Shown: in pieces, positions 35,140 to 43,379 of the stretch
How positions within the stretch are numbered: position 1 is the stretch's first letter
Layout: every line of letters starts with the position of its first letter
NCBI RefSeq assembly: GCF_900215155.1
Contig: NZ_LT907980.1
Location: forward strand, 4,154,001-4,218,000
Reading direction: 5' to 3'
Origin: Marinobacter sp. LV10R510-11A
Lineage (GTDB): Bacteria; Pseudomonadota; Gammaproteobacteria; Pseudomonadales; Oleiphilaceae
Length of the DNA stretch: 64,000 nucleotides
Notes under the pieces: model-generated
The model's input: only the letters and a program-made list of their open reading frames with translations
Told to the model about the DNA's origin: nothing
Databases searched by the model: none
Position numbers and translations under genes: made by a program

Positions 35140-35688
35140 GTGAGCGAAGAATCGGTAGTTCAGGCGACCCAGAAATGGGTCGAGGACGTTGTGGTTGGTT
35201 ATAACCTGTGCCCGTTCGCCAAACGGGAACTGGTCAGGGATCGTGTGAGGTTTGTGGTTTCTGAGGCTGATAACGAGGATTCATTACTCCAAGCCCTCCA
35301 AACTGAACTCCTGCGCTTGGACGATGAGCCGGATATTGAAACCACTCTACTGATTCATCCCCGCGTAATGCAGGAATTCGGCCTCTACAACGAGTTTCTG
35401 GACGCTGCAGAAGGGTTGCTCACGTATCTGGATATGGAAGGTGTTTACCAAATCGCCAGTTTTCATCCGGATTATCAGTTTGCAGACACGAAGCCGAGTG
35501 CAGCGGAGAACTACACCAATCGTTCTCCGTTTCCCATGCTGCACTTGTTACGGGAAGCCAGCTTGGAAGCTGCGATTGATAGCCATCCGGATGTGGATGG
35601 AATTCCATCGCGTAACATCGAGCTGATGAACAAGCTAGGCGCCGAGAAAATGCGTGCGATCCTCTCTGCTTCCCATAAGCAGGTTTAA
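35140..35688 (+). CDS. DUF1415 protein
   Basis: 182-aa soluble protein of DUF1415, common in gammaproteobacteria, function unknown. Diagnostic features: WVEDVVVGYNLCPFAKRE (about 13-30), LLIHPRVMQEFGLYNEFLD near 67-85, IASFHPDYQFADTKP (about 107-121), and NYTNRSPFPMLHLLRE (about 127-142). Conserved Cys and His might bind a metal, but that is speculation. GTG start with GAAG upstream. It sits 37 bases after the ABC-F gene, likely cotranscribed with it and the two downstream genes. Confidence 0.88.
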   Translation: MSEESVVQATQKWVEDVVVGYNLCPFAKRELVRDRVRFVVSEADNEDSLLQALQTELLRLDDEPDIETTLLIHPRVMQEFGLYNEFLDAAEGLLTYLDMEGVYQIASFHPDYQFADTKPSAAENYTNRSPFPMLHLLREASLEAAIDSHPDVDGIPSRNIELMNKLGAEKMRAILSASHKQV

Positions 35689-35724
35689 GGCTAAACGACC
35701 AATCACGAAAAAAGAGGCAATACA

Positions 35725-36456
35725 GTGGGACGCCTGTTCGCGCAAATTGATAGTCAGCCCTCCGAAATTGGTGAGATCACACTGCGCCGTCGCCGCATCC
35801 CGGCGCTGGGCGATCGAGATATCTTCGAGGTAAAGCTGGGTGAAGAGTTTCTCATGTCCAGCATGTTTGTGGACGCCGAAGTAGCCCTCTCTGATCTCGG
35901 ATTAGGCGAAACCGAAGGCGACAACCTAAGTGTTGTTGTAGGCGGCTTGGGGCTCGGCTATACCGCCGTGGCTGCGCTCAATCATAAGCGAGTAGGGGAG
36001 TTGCTGATTGTTGATTACCTGGAGCCGGTTATTCGCTGGCACCAGCAAGAGCAGGTACCCCTTGGCAAAGACATCAACGCAGATGCGCGCAGCCGCTACA
36101 TTCACGGCAGCTTCTTTGATCTGGCCGTTGCCGATCCTCAAAGCGGTGGTTTTGATCCGACAGCGCCCGGCAAAGAGTTTGATGCCATCTTGCTGGACAT
36201 CGATCACTCACCCCGCGCCCTGCTGAACGACTCGAACGCCAGCTTTTACACCACGGAAAATATCGGCCGTATGGCCCGTCAACTCAAAGCCCGTGGCATC
36301 TTTGCTATGTGGTCCAACGAGGGCGAAGACGCCGTATTCATGGACGTGCTGCGGGAAGTGTTCACTGAAGTGGTCTGTCATGTTGTGAGCTTCTATAATC
36401 CATTCCAGAACAGAGAATCTTTCAACACCGTTTACGTGGCCCGCAAGCCGGGCTGA
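35725..36456 (+). CDS. Spermidine-synthase-like SAM-binding protein (copy 2)
   Basis: 243-aa paralogue of the protein at 2141-2815. The glycine loop is VVGGLGLGYTAVAAL (about 71-85), then LIVDYLEPVIRWH, and FDAILLDIDHSPRALL (about 152-167) corresponds to DAILLDIDNGPEGLT in copy 1. The ending, PFQNRESFNTVYVARKP, is typical of this group. Catalytic role unknown; probably a methyltransferase or aminopropyltransferase relative. GTG start with AAGAGGC 10 bases upstream. It sits 16 bases before the sirtuin start. Confidence 0.77.
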   Translation: MGRLFAQIDSQPSEIGEITLRRRRIPALGDRDIFEVKLGEEFLMSSMFVDAEVALSDLGLGETEGDNLSVVVGGLGLGYTAVAALNHKRVGELLIVDYLEPVIRWHQQEQVPLGKDINADARSRYIHGSFFDLAVADPQSGGFDPTAPGKEFDAILLDIDHSPRALLNDSNASFYTTENIGRMARQLKARGIFAMWSNEGEDAVFMDVLREVFTEVVCHVVSFYNPFQNRESFNTVYVARKPG

Positions 36457-36472
36457 ACCTGCCGGAGTGTGT

Positions 36473-37375
36473 ATGCCAGTGACGACCCACCGTACTCATC
36501 CTTTCAGTTCAAACCAGCGCCTCCCGGAGCTGGATGAGCCATCGATTCTGCATGAACCGGAGCAGGCCGGTGAGCTGCTGGCGGATTTTATTCACCGCTA
36601 TCCCAAACTCCTGATTTTGACCGGCGCTGGCGTCAGCACCGATTCCGGTATTCCGGATTACCGCGATGGCGAAGGTGCCTGGAAGCGCAAACAGCCGGTT
36701 CAGCACCGCGAGTTCATGGAGAACTTTGAAACCCGCCAGCGTTACTGGGGGCGCAGCCTGATTGGCTGGCCAGTGATGCGTAATGCCACCCCCAACCCCT
36801 CCCATTACTACATTGCCGACCTTGAACTGCGTAATCACTCCAGTCTGGTGGTGACCCAGAATGTAGACCGCCTGCACCAGAAAGCCGGTACTCACGGTGT
36901 GAGCGACTTGCATGGCCGCGCGGATGAAGTGCTGTGTATGAGTTGTGGCTACCGATGCCCCCGGGATGATGTGCACGAACGCTGTGCCGATCTCAATCCG
37001 GATTTCGCGCAATACGAAGCTGATGTCGCCCCAGATGGTGATGCGGATCTGGACGTGGATTTCTCCGGGTTTCGTCTGACAGATTGCCCCCAATGCAGCG
37101 GCATCCTGAAACCGGACGTGGTGTTTTTCGGGGATTATGTGCCGAAGCAACGGGTGCATTCAGCACTGGATGCACTCAAAGCCAGTGATGGTTTGTTGGT
37201 GATTGGATCGTCGCTGATGGTGTACTCGGGCTTCCGTTTTTGCCGGTACGCCAAAGAATTCGGCAAGCCTATTGCCACCCTTAATCTAGGCCGGACCCGT
37301 GCGGAGGAGTTGGCGGATCTTAAACTGAACGCAAGAATCGGGGAGACCCTGAAGGTCTCCCTCGATCAGTTATAG
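36473..37375 (+). CDS. NAD-dependent protein deacylase (sirtuin, SIRT4-like class)
   Basis: 300-aa Sir2-family enzyme removing acyl groups from lysine using NAD+. Motifs in order: LTGAGVSTDSGIPDYRD (NAD site, about 46-62), TQNVDRLHQKAG (about 122-133), DLHGRADEVLC (catalytic His, about 138), zinc cysteines CMSC (about 148-151) and CPQC (about 203-206), then VVFFGDYVP and GSSLMVYSG. The pattern of residues fits class II, SIRT4-like sirtuins. I chose ATG 36473 with GGAG 5 bases before it rather than GTG 36467. A stable hairpin, GGGAGACC/GGTCTCCC, lies in the last codons (37341-37361). Confidence 0.9.
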   Translation: MPVTTHRTHPFSSNQRLPELDEPSILHEPEQAGELLADFIHRYPKLLILTGAGVSTDSGIPDYRDGEGAWKRKQPVQHREFMENFETRQRYWGRSLIGWPVMRNATPNPSHYYIADLELRNHSSLVVTQNVDRLHQKAGTHGVSDLHGRADEVLCMSCGYRCPRDDVHERCADLNPDFAQYEADVAPDGDADLDVDFSGFRLTDCPQCSGILKPDVVFFGDYVPKQRVHSALDALKASDGLLVIGSSLMVYSGFRFCRYAKEFGKPIATLNLGRTRAEELADLKLNARIGETLKVSLDQL

Positions 37376-37414
37376 CCCCGATCAGTTATAAATGGGCTCC
37401 TTACCCAATGCTGC

Positions 37415-38824
37415 TCACGATCCGAACAGGTTATAGACAAATACCGCGCCTACAGCCACTGGCGTAATGTAGCGTACGGTGATGTACCACAGACGGAACA
37501 TGGGTTTGGTGAGCTCCAGTTCGTTCTCCATCGCCTCGCGTGACATCACCCAGCCGGCAAACACCGCAACCAGCAGGCCGCCGAGAGGCAACAGGATGTT
37601 GGCAGTAAAGAAGTCCAGCAGATCAAAGATCGTTTTACCTTCAAGCATGCCGATCCACCCCAGTGGCGCAAAATCCGACCACAGGTTCAGGGAAAGAATC
37701 GACGCAATGCCCAGTAACCAGCACACGAAGCCGGCTGCCAGCGTGCTGCGGGTGCGATTCATGCTTTTTTGTTCTTCCAGCCATGCCACGATGGGCTCCA
37801 GCAGGGAAATGCCCGACGTCCAGGCGGCAAATATCAGCAATACAAAGAACAGGGTTCCGAACAGACTGCCCATGGGCATCTGGCCGAATGCCAGCGGCAG
37901 GGTCTGAAAGATTAGGCCCGGGCCGGCGCCTGGCTCAAGGCCGTTCGCGAACACAATCGGGAAAATGGCTAAGCCCGCAAGCAGAGCCACACCGGTATCG
38001 ATTACGCATACGGCAATGGAGGTTTTGGCGATGGAAATGTTCTTTGGCAGATAGGAGCCGTAAGCCATCATCACTGCCATGCCGAGACTCAGCGTGAAGA
38101 AGGCGTGGCCCAGTGCTACCAGAACACCTGAGGTGGTGAGTTTGGAGAAGTCTGGCTGGAACAGAAAGGTCACCGCTCGGCCGAACTCACCGGTGGTCAT
38201 GGCGTAGCCGACAACCGTGAGCAGCAGCAGGAACAAGGCTGGCATGAGGATACTGACGGCGCGCTCAAGCCCCGCACGAACGCCCTTTGCCACCACAAGC
38301 ATGACCAGCGCCATAAACAGGGTGTGCCACATCAACAGAGTGACCGGGTCAGCGAGCAAATCAGAGAAAATGGCGCCAATGGCATCCGCAGACTGGCCGG
38401 TAAGCTGCCCGGTGGCCGCTGTGCCCACATAGGATGCCGCCCAGCCGCCAATAACCGAGTAGAACGAGAGAATTAGGAAGCCAGCAAGCACGCCAACGGC
38501 GCCAACTGCGCGCCAGGCTGGGTTAAGCCCTTGCTGTTTGGCGATCTGTTTCAGGCTGTTAACTGGGCTTCGTCCGCCACGGCGACCAATCAACACTTCG
38601 GCCATCATGATAGGCAGGCCAATTGCGGCGATACACAGAAGGTATACCAGCACAAAGGCGCCGCCGCCGTTCTCACCGGTGATGTAGGGGAACTTCCAGA
38701 TATTGCCCAGACCAACGGCAGAGCCCGTAGCCGCAAGAATAAAAGCTAAACGTGAAGACCAGAGCCCCCGTTTGGCGTTCGAGCCTTCCATTGCTCCTAG
38801 AGTAGGCGCATGTGATTCAGACAT
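37415..38824 (-). CDS. Sodium-dependent transporter, NSS family
   Basis: 469-aa inner-membrane Na+ symporter of the neurotransmitter:sodium symporter family (LeuT fold). Helix 1 carries FILAATGSAVGLGNIWKFPY, the sodium/substrate site, followed by NGGGAFVLVYL and PIMMAEVLIGRR, textbook NSS motifs. About twelve helices. Probably amino-acid uptake; adjacent leucine dehydrogenase and AzlCD suggest branched-chain amino acids, by context only. I chose ATG 38824 with CAGGAGA upstream; the longer frame overlaps the dehydrogenase stop. Confidence 0.92.
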   Translation of the reverse strand: MSESHAPTLGAMEGSNAKRGLWSSRLAFILAATGSAVGLGNIWKFPYITGENGGGAFVLVYLLCIAAIGLPIMMAEVLIGRRGGRSPVNSLKQIAKQQGLNPAWRAVGAVGVLAGFLILSFYSVIGGWAASYVGTAATGQLTGQSADAIGAIFSDLLADPVTLLMWHTLFMALVMLVVAKGVRAGLERAVSILMPALFLLLLTVVGYAMTTGEFGRAVTFLFQPDFSKLTTSGVLVALGHAFFTLSLGMAVMMAYGSYLPKNISIAKTSIAVCVIDTGVALLAGLAIFPIVFANGLEPGAGPGLIFQTLPLAFGQMPMGSLFGTLFFVLLIFAAWTSGISLLEPIVAWLEEQKSMNRTRSTLAAGFVCWLLGIASILSLNLWSDFAPLGWIGMLEGKTIFDLLDFFTANILLPLGGLLVAVFAGWVMSREAMENELELTKPMFRLWYITVRYITPVAVGAVFVYNLFGS

Positions 38825-38909
38825 AATTGTCTCCTGCCAGATAGTTGTTTTTCTTTGGAAGAACAGGGACCGTGAACTGATCACGGCCCCGCAAAGCAAA
38901 TGCCGTTTA

Positions 38910-40010
38910 TTAACCGGCGCCAATAAGCTGCTCGCGTGAAGTTTCCGCTACGCTGGAATGCTTCCGAAAGCGTTCTTCCGCAAGTGTGTTAGCAACCACA
39001 CCCGTTGGAACGCCGCTGTCGTCCGAGCGTGTAAAGATCTCGGCAAGCGTTTCGCCTATACCTTCCACATGGGCGCGTACGTCCTCGGGGGAAGCGCCGG
39101 TGCGCTCGTAGAACACATCGATAATACCACCGGCGTTGATGGCGAAGTCTGGCGCATAGAGGATACCGCGATCTTTTAGGGCCTGATCATGATGCGGGCG
39201 TTGCAACAGATTGTTGGCCGCGCCCGCGATGACCGTAGCTTTCAGGCGGGGGATGCTGTCGTCGTTAAGCACGGCACCCATGGCGCAGGGTGCGACCACG
39301 TCTACCGGCAGAAACAGGATGTCCTCAGCCGATGCCGCATGGGCACCCAGCTCATCCACTGCACGCTGCATGTTCTTGTGGTGAATGTCGTAAACCCAAA
39401 GTTCTGCTCCGGCGTCCTTCAGGTGGCGAGCTAGGCGGTATCCCACGTTGCCAATACCCTGGATAGCGACCTTCAAACCGGTCAGATCCTCGCGTCCAAG
39501 CTTGTGTTTTACTGCCGCCTTCAGGCCAATAAAAGTGCCATAGGCGGTGGTAGGGGAAGGGTCACCATTACTGGGCTGGCCGTTGTAAGCGGTGCGCTCG
39601 ACAATACCGGCAACGTGTTGGGTGTGCCGACCCATGATTTTCAGATCCGACACGCTGGTGCCGGAATCTTCGGCTGCAATGTACTGGCCGCCAAGCCCTT
39701 CAAGGTGCTTGCCCATAGCTTCCAACAAGGCTTCGCTTTTATGCTTGCGCGGGTCGCCAAGGATGACCGATTTTCCTCCGCCCAGATCAAGGTTGGCTAG
39801 CGCAGATTTGTAGGTCATGCCTCGTGACAGGCGCAACACATCACGCAAAGCTTCTTCATCGTTGGCGTAGGGGAACATCCTGCAGCCGCCAAGGGCCGGC
39901 CCACGGGAGGTGTTATGTATGGCAACAATGGCTTTGAGCCCGCTTTCTGGGTCGCAGAAAAAAGAAAGATGCTCGTGGTTATCAAATTCGGGATGGCTGA
40001 ATACATTCAT
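38910..40010 (-). CDS. ldh: Leucine dehydrogenase (Glu/Leu/Phe/Val dehydrogenase family)
   Basis: 366-aa NAD-dependent dehydrogenase deaminating leucine and other branched-chain amino acids to 2-oxo acids plus ammonia. The substrate and catalytic lysines fall at Lys68 ([16 protein letters not shown]) and Lys80 (GGGKSVI), the same numbers as in Bacillus leucine dehydrogenases. GPALGGCRM lies near 38-45, the NAD loop is [12 protein letters not shown] (about 180). Length fits. Ribosome site GAGAGGTAA lies 6-14 bases upstream and also contains the stop codon of a small upstream ORF (40017-40136), suggesting coupling. The NSS transporter follows on the same strand 85 bases on. Confidence 0.92.
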   Translation of the reverse strand: MNVFSHPEFDNHEHLSFFCDPESGLKAIVAIHNTSRGPALGGCRMFPYANDEEALRDVLRLSRGMTYKSALANLDLGGGKSVILGDPRKHKSEALLEAMGKHLEGLGGQYIAAEDSGTSVSDLKIMGRHTQHVAGIVERTAYNGQPSNGDPSPTTAYGTFIGLKAAVKHKLGREDLTGLKVAIQGIGNVGYRLARHLKDAGAELWVYDIHHKNMQRAVDELGAHAASAEDILFLPVDVVAPCAMGAVLNDDSIPRLKATVIAGAANNLLQRPHHDQALKDRGILYAPDFAINAGGIIDVFYERTGASPEDVRAHVEGIGETLAEIFTRSDDSGVPTGVVANTLAEERFRKHSSVAETSREQLIGAG

Positions 40011-40016
40011 GGCGGC

Positions 40017-40136
40017 TTACCTCTCTTCCATGGCTTGGATAGGCGTTATCCTGTGGAAATGAAAGGCGATGATCTTAACAGACGGGTGCCATTGTGCACT
40101 GCACAAGACGTCTCGAAGACGTGCTGATGTACGCAT
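40017..40136 (-). CDS. Possible 39-aa leader peptide or small protein upstream of leucine dehydrogenase
   Basis: An ATG at 40136 with an excellent ribosome site (AGGTGGAGAGGA, 7 bases before) opens 39 codons, beginning MRTSARLRDV and ending IQAMEER, whose TAA lies inside the ribosome site of the leucine dehydrogenase gene. A perfect 6-bp-stem palindrome, ACGTCTTCGAGACGT, covers codons 6-10. The frame is open for 43 codons more upstream of the ATG without another good start. I do not recognise the peptide; it has only two leucine codons, so classic leucine attenuation is unlikely. Translational coupling or a ribosome-loading role fits better. Confidence 0.4.
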   Translation of the reverse strand: MRTSARLRDVLCSAQWHPSVKIIAFHFHRITPIQAMEER

Positions 40137-40438
40137 ATTGAAATCCTCTCCACCTGGCCGGATCTCGGCGGCAGCGGCAGTGTTGTTTTTGTCGTCCAGC
40201 TTGTGGCCGGCGTTTGATTTCAGGTGCCCGGGTCTCCCGAAGGGGATTGCCCTTGTGGGTCCAGACTAAACGTAAACTAATCGCTGTAAGCTCAGAGGTC
40301 AATTGTAATATCTGTGCTGCGAAGAGCCATGGGTGGTTATGTGTTAGTTGCATTTGCAAAACATATTGGAAGATCAGTAACTCACGCCTGCGGAAACTAC
40401 TGATACGCGTACAGCCGGAATTTCCTTAGCTTGCGTAG
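40137..40438. other. 302-bp region between the ldh-side small ORF and azlC
   Basis: Must hold the divergent promoters for the leucine dehydrogenase and azlCD transcripts. No convincing gene; short open frames on both strands lack ribosome sites. The minus-strand frame continuing the 39-aa ORF is open to 40265. Base composition is normal. I see no riboswitch motif I can name. Confidence 0.45.
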
Positions 40439-41173
40439 ATGAAAAACACGCAATATCCCTATAAGTTCCAGCCCGCGAAGGTTCGTTCTGAACTTATCCG
40501 GATGCTCCCTATTTCACTGTTCGTGGTGGCGTTCGGTGCTGCATTTGGCTTGGCCGCCGTTCAGAATGGGCTGGATCCTCTCCAATCCTTGCTGATGAGC
40601 ACCCTAGTATTTGCCGGCGCCTCGCAATTTGCGGCGATCGATATGTGGGGCGCAGAAGTTTCTGTTATCCCCGTTATGATCGTGGTTTTCGCCATCAACT
40701 CCCGGCATCTCCTGATGGGCGCTTCGCTCTATCCCATGCTGAAGGATGTCTCGCCGGCTAAACGCTATGGCCTTATTTTGCTCCTTACCGACGCTAACTG
40801 GGCGGTGTCTGCCCAAGAGTACCAAAGCGGCAGGCGAAACCTTGAGGTGATTTTGGGCGGCGGGCTGGTGCTCTGGTTGGCTTGGATTATTGGTACCTGG
40901 CTGGGCGTGTATTTCGGTGGGCTTTTGCAGAACCCTAAAAGCCTCGGGCTGGATATGGTTTTGGGCTGTTTTTTGTTGGCCATGGCCTTGGGCGGAAAAA
41001 AGAACCCTCGGGTGCTGGTGGCCTGGACGTTCGCAGCCGTCGCCTCGCTGGCGGCATGGAAGTGGCTGCCTGCCAATACGCACGTAGTCGCCGGAGCCCT
41101 TGCCGGCGGTTTAGTCGGCTTTTTCTGGCTCGAAAAGAAGCCAGATGATGAGAGCGTGGAGGAGCGGATATGA
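40439..41173 (+). CDS. azlC: Branched-chain amino acid exporter large subunit (AzlC)
   Basis: 244-aa inner-membrane protein, large subunit of the AzlCD/YgaZH exporter. The family core FGAAFGLAAVQNGLDPLQSL (about 32-51) is followed by STLVFAGASQFAAIDMW (about 54-70), the AzlC motif, and NSRHLLMGASL near 94-104. Six to eight helices. Its stop overlaps the azlD start by four bases, ensuring paired translation. With leucine dehydrogenase next door, this suggests a branched-chain amino-acid homeostasis cluster. Confidence 0.92.
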   Translation: MKNTQYPYKFQPAKVRSELIRMLPISLFVVAFGAAFGLAAVQNGLDPLQSLLMSTLVFAGASQFAAIDMWGAEVSVIPVMIVVFAINSRHLLMGASLYPMLKDVSPAKRYGLILLLTDANWAVSAQEYQSGRRNLEVILGGGLVLWLAWIIGTWLGVYFGGLLQNPKSLGLDMVLGCFLLAMALGGKKNPRVLVAWTFAAVASLAAWKWLPANTHVVAGALAGGLVGFFWLEKKPDDESVEERI

Positions 41174-41481
41174 CCATTGAAACCACCACCACAGGCGTTC
41201 TGACACTGATATTGCTCATGATGCTGGTTACCCTATTAACCCGGTTCGGGGGCGTGTTTGTGATGTCCTTCGTGCGGATAAGCCCGCGCATCGAGAGCTT
41301 CATCAACACCATGGCCAGTTCCGTGCTCATCGCCATCATCGTGCCTATGGCTTTTGCGGGTGACGCAGGCGCGCTTGTGGCCCTCTCAGTGACCGCCGTT
41401 GCGATGCTTATTCTCAAGAAGCCGTTGCCAGCCATTGCGGCGGGTATTCTTGCGGCTGCACTCGTTCGATATCTCTTTTAG
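41170..41481 (+). CDS. azlD: Branched-chain amino acid exporter small subunit (AzlD)
   Basis: 103-aa membrane protein with about four helices, partner of AzlC. Family pattern: TLLTRFGGVFVMSFVRISPR (about 21-40), PRIESFINTMASSVLIAIIVP (about 39-58) and a C-terminal PAIAAGILAAALVRYLF. The overlap ATGA with azlC marks one operon. Confidence 0.9.
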   Translation: MTIETTTTGVLTLILLMMLVTLLTRFGGVFVMSFVRISPRIESFINTMASSVLIAIIVPMAFAGDAGALVALSVTAVAMLILKKPLPAIAAGILAAALVRYLF

Positions 41482-41607
41482 GTAATAAGTAGATAGCTTA
41501 AAAATCGGTAGTTTGCTCATTCCTGAGGTTACAAGATCGTGATTTGCCGGACAGCGGTCTGTCCTATAGGCTTTTTGTGAAAGCCACTGAATACAAGGAG
41601 CTTTGGT

Positions 41608-41823
41608 ATGTCCGATAACCACGTGTACAAGAAAGTCGAAATTGTGGGTTCGTCAGAGAAAAGCATTGAGGGCGCGATCGAAAATGCCCTCGCGGAATCG
41701 GCGAAGAGTATCCGCAATATGGAGTGGTTCGAAGTAACGGAAACCAGCGGACACATTGTTGATGGCAAGGTTGGCCACTATCAGGTGTCGCTGAAAATAG
41801 GTTTTCGGGTCAAGGAAAGCTGA
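41608..41823 (+). CDS. Dodecin flavin-binding protein
   Basis: 71-aa dodecin, a small alpha-beta protein that forms hollow dodecamers and binds flavins (FMN, riboflavin), buffering them against light damage. Recognised from VYKKVEIVGSSEKSIEGAIE (about 6-25), AESAKSIRNMEWFEVTETSGH (WFEV with the flavin-stacking Trp at 44, read here in two parts) and GHYQVSLKIGFRV at the end. Exact family length. Ribosome site AAGGAG lies 7 bases before the ATG. Confidence 0.93.
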   Translation: MSDNHVYKKVEIVGSSEKSIEGAIENALAESAKSIRNMEWFEVTETSGHIVDGKVGHYQVSLKIGFRVKES

Positions 41824-41862
41824 TGTGGATGCGGAGCCGGGTGCCGCCAAGTGGGCGGCTCA

Positions 41863-43041
41863 TCAGGCTCCGTCGTTCTGTTGGCTGTTTTGACGGAAAG
41901 GAAGTACCGTTTTGGCGTCTTCGAAGTAACCCATAACCTGCTCTGCCTCCTCCTGTGTAAACGCTTCAATGGCCTCATGAAAGGCCGGTTGGGCGACTCC
42001 ATGCCACGAATGCGTTAACACCGGCTCGAAACCCCGCACCAGTTTGTGTTCCCCCTGAGCACCTGCATCGAATGTTTGCAGGCCCAACACGATTGCGAGC
42101 TCAATGCCCTGGTAGTAACAGGTTTCAAAGTGCAGATGGTTGTACTCCTCAAGGCAGCCCCAGTAGCGGCCGTAGAGTGTGTTTCGCCCACTCAGAAAAA
42201 GAGCCCCCGCAATCATCTCGCCATTTTTTACCGCCATGATGACATGCAGGTGCTCGGGCATGCTTTCCCGCATCTGTTCAAAGAACTGCTGGGTCAGGTA
42301 AGGCCGCTGCCCGCGTTTCAGATAAGTGGCTTGATAGAACACATAAAAAGCGGCAAGAACGTGGTCGGGAATATCCCGGCCATGAAACCAGGTGAAGGTA
42401 ATATCTTGCTCCGCCACCTGGCGGCGTTCTTTACGTATGGACTTGCGCTTGCGTGAGGTGAGTTCGCCCAGAAAGTCGTCGAAGCCGCCATAGCCGCGAT
42501 TGTGCCAGTGGAACTGGCAGCCTATGCGGTGTAGCTGTTCTTCGTGATGGAGCAGTTGCTGGTCTTCTGTATTGGGAAATAAAAGGTGCCACGAGTGAGC
42601 GCCCATACGCGCGATAAGGGAATCCAGAAGGTCGTGCATCTGCTGGGCGTCGAGAGCGCTGCGTAGTTTTGAATCGAGTAATAACCGCGGCCCTTGGGAA
42701 GGTGTAAAAGGGACGGCTATCAGGAGTTTTGGGTAATAATCTAGGCCATAACGTTGGTAGGCGTCCGCCCATGCCCAATCAAAAACGTACTCACCCATAG
42801 AGTGGGATTTGAGGTAGGCGGGAGCGATCCCTGCAATCTCGCCTTCCATGCGAAACACAAGATGGCAAGGTTTCCAGCCGGTTTCCGCACTGGTACAGCG
42901 GGAGGTTTCCAGTGCTTCAAAAAACTCGTATCGGAGAAACGGATTGTCGGTGCCTGCCAGACGTTCCCATGTCTCCCGGGGGATGTCGGAAAGGGAATGG
43001 CAGGCCTCGAGTGTTATGTTTGATATTGCGGGTTTTGACAT
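41863..43041 (-). CDS. GNAT-like/peptidoglycan-recognition protein (DUF482)
   Basis: 392-aa cytosolic protein of the DUF482 family, whose fold is a double GNAT acyltransferase like FemABX. Signature segments: GTDNPFLRYEFFEALETS (about 29-46), CHLVFRMEGEIAGIAPAYLK, FDWAWADAYQRYGLDYYPKL (about 88-107), TPSQGPRLL, and RKRKSIRKERRQV near 207 with a strongly basic helix. The late part has YQATYLKRGQRPYLTQQFFE and WGCLEEYNHLHFETCYYQGI. Substrate unknown. Single gene between dodecin and the two-component remnant. Confidence 0.85.
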   Translation of the reverse strand: MSKPAISNITLEACHSLSDIPRETWERLAGTDNPFLRYEFFEALETSRCTSAETGWKPCHLVFRMEGEIAGIAPAYLKSHSMGEYVFDWAWADAYQRYGLDYYPKLLIAVPFTPSQGPRLLLDSKLRSALDAQQMHDLLDSLIARMGAHSWHLLFPNTEDQQLLHHEEQLHRIGCQFHWHNRGYGGFDDFLGELTSRKRKSIRKERRQVAEQDITFTWFHGRDIPDHVLAAFYVFYQATYLKRGQRPYLTQQFFEQMRESMPEHLHVIMAVKNGEMIAGALFLSGRNTLYGRYWGCLEEYNHLHFETCYYQGIELAIVLGLQTFDAGAQGEHKLVRGFEPVLTHSWHGVAQPAFHEAIEAFTQEEAEQVMGYFEDAKTVLPFRQNSQQNDGA

Positions 43042-43280
43042 GGCTGGGGCGTACTCCTTGATCGCTCCCGATACCTTACGTTAAAACCCGGCTTGTGATC
43101 ACTTCTGCGACTGCGCGCAGCGCTTATTCATGCCTTTCGGCCATCAACATAGGGCTGGCTGCAAGCAGGGCGGTGGCCAGAGTCGGGAGGTTCTGGAGCC
43201 CGTGTTAGACTTAGGGCAACACATCTTGCACACATCGATCGAGCACGCATCGATTGACAAAATTTGGGTAGAGACAAGCG

Positions 43281-43379
43281 ATGCACATCAGCAATCTTCG
43301 CAAGAAGCTGGGTAACCATAATCCACCCAGGATCGAGACGGTACGTGGTCTCGGGTACAGCTATCGGGTGCCGGCATGA
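43281..43379 (+). pseudogene. Response regulator remnant (last 32 codons of an OmpR/CpxR-type protein)
   Basis: The frame reads MHISNLRKKLGNHN then RIETVRGLGYSYRVPA and stop: the recognition helix and wing at the very C-terminus of an OmpR-family winged-helix response regulator. An in-frame TAG at 43269-43271 precedes it and nothing upstream resembles a receiver domain or the rest of the effector domain. The stop overlaps the histidine kinase ATG (ATGA), the normal arrangement of a regulator-kinase operon. So most of the regulator gene, and probably its promoter, has been deleted. The upstream 43042-43268 looks unrelated. Confidence 0.85.

Noticed and set aside
37363..37390. Direct repeat CGATCAGTTATA at the sirtuin gene end
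   Set aside because: Two copies only, 4 bp apart, one at the stop codon; consistent with a small local duplication, no further signal.
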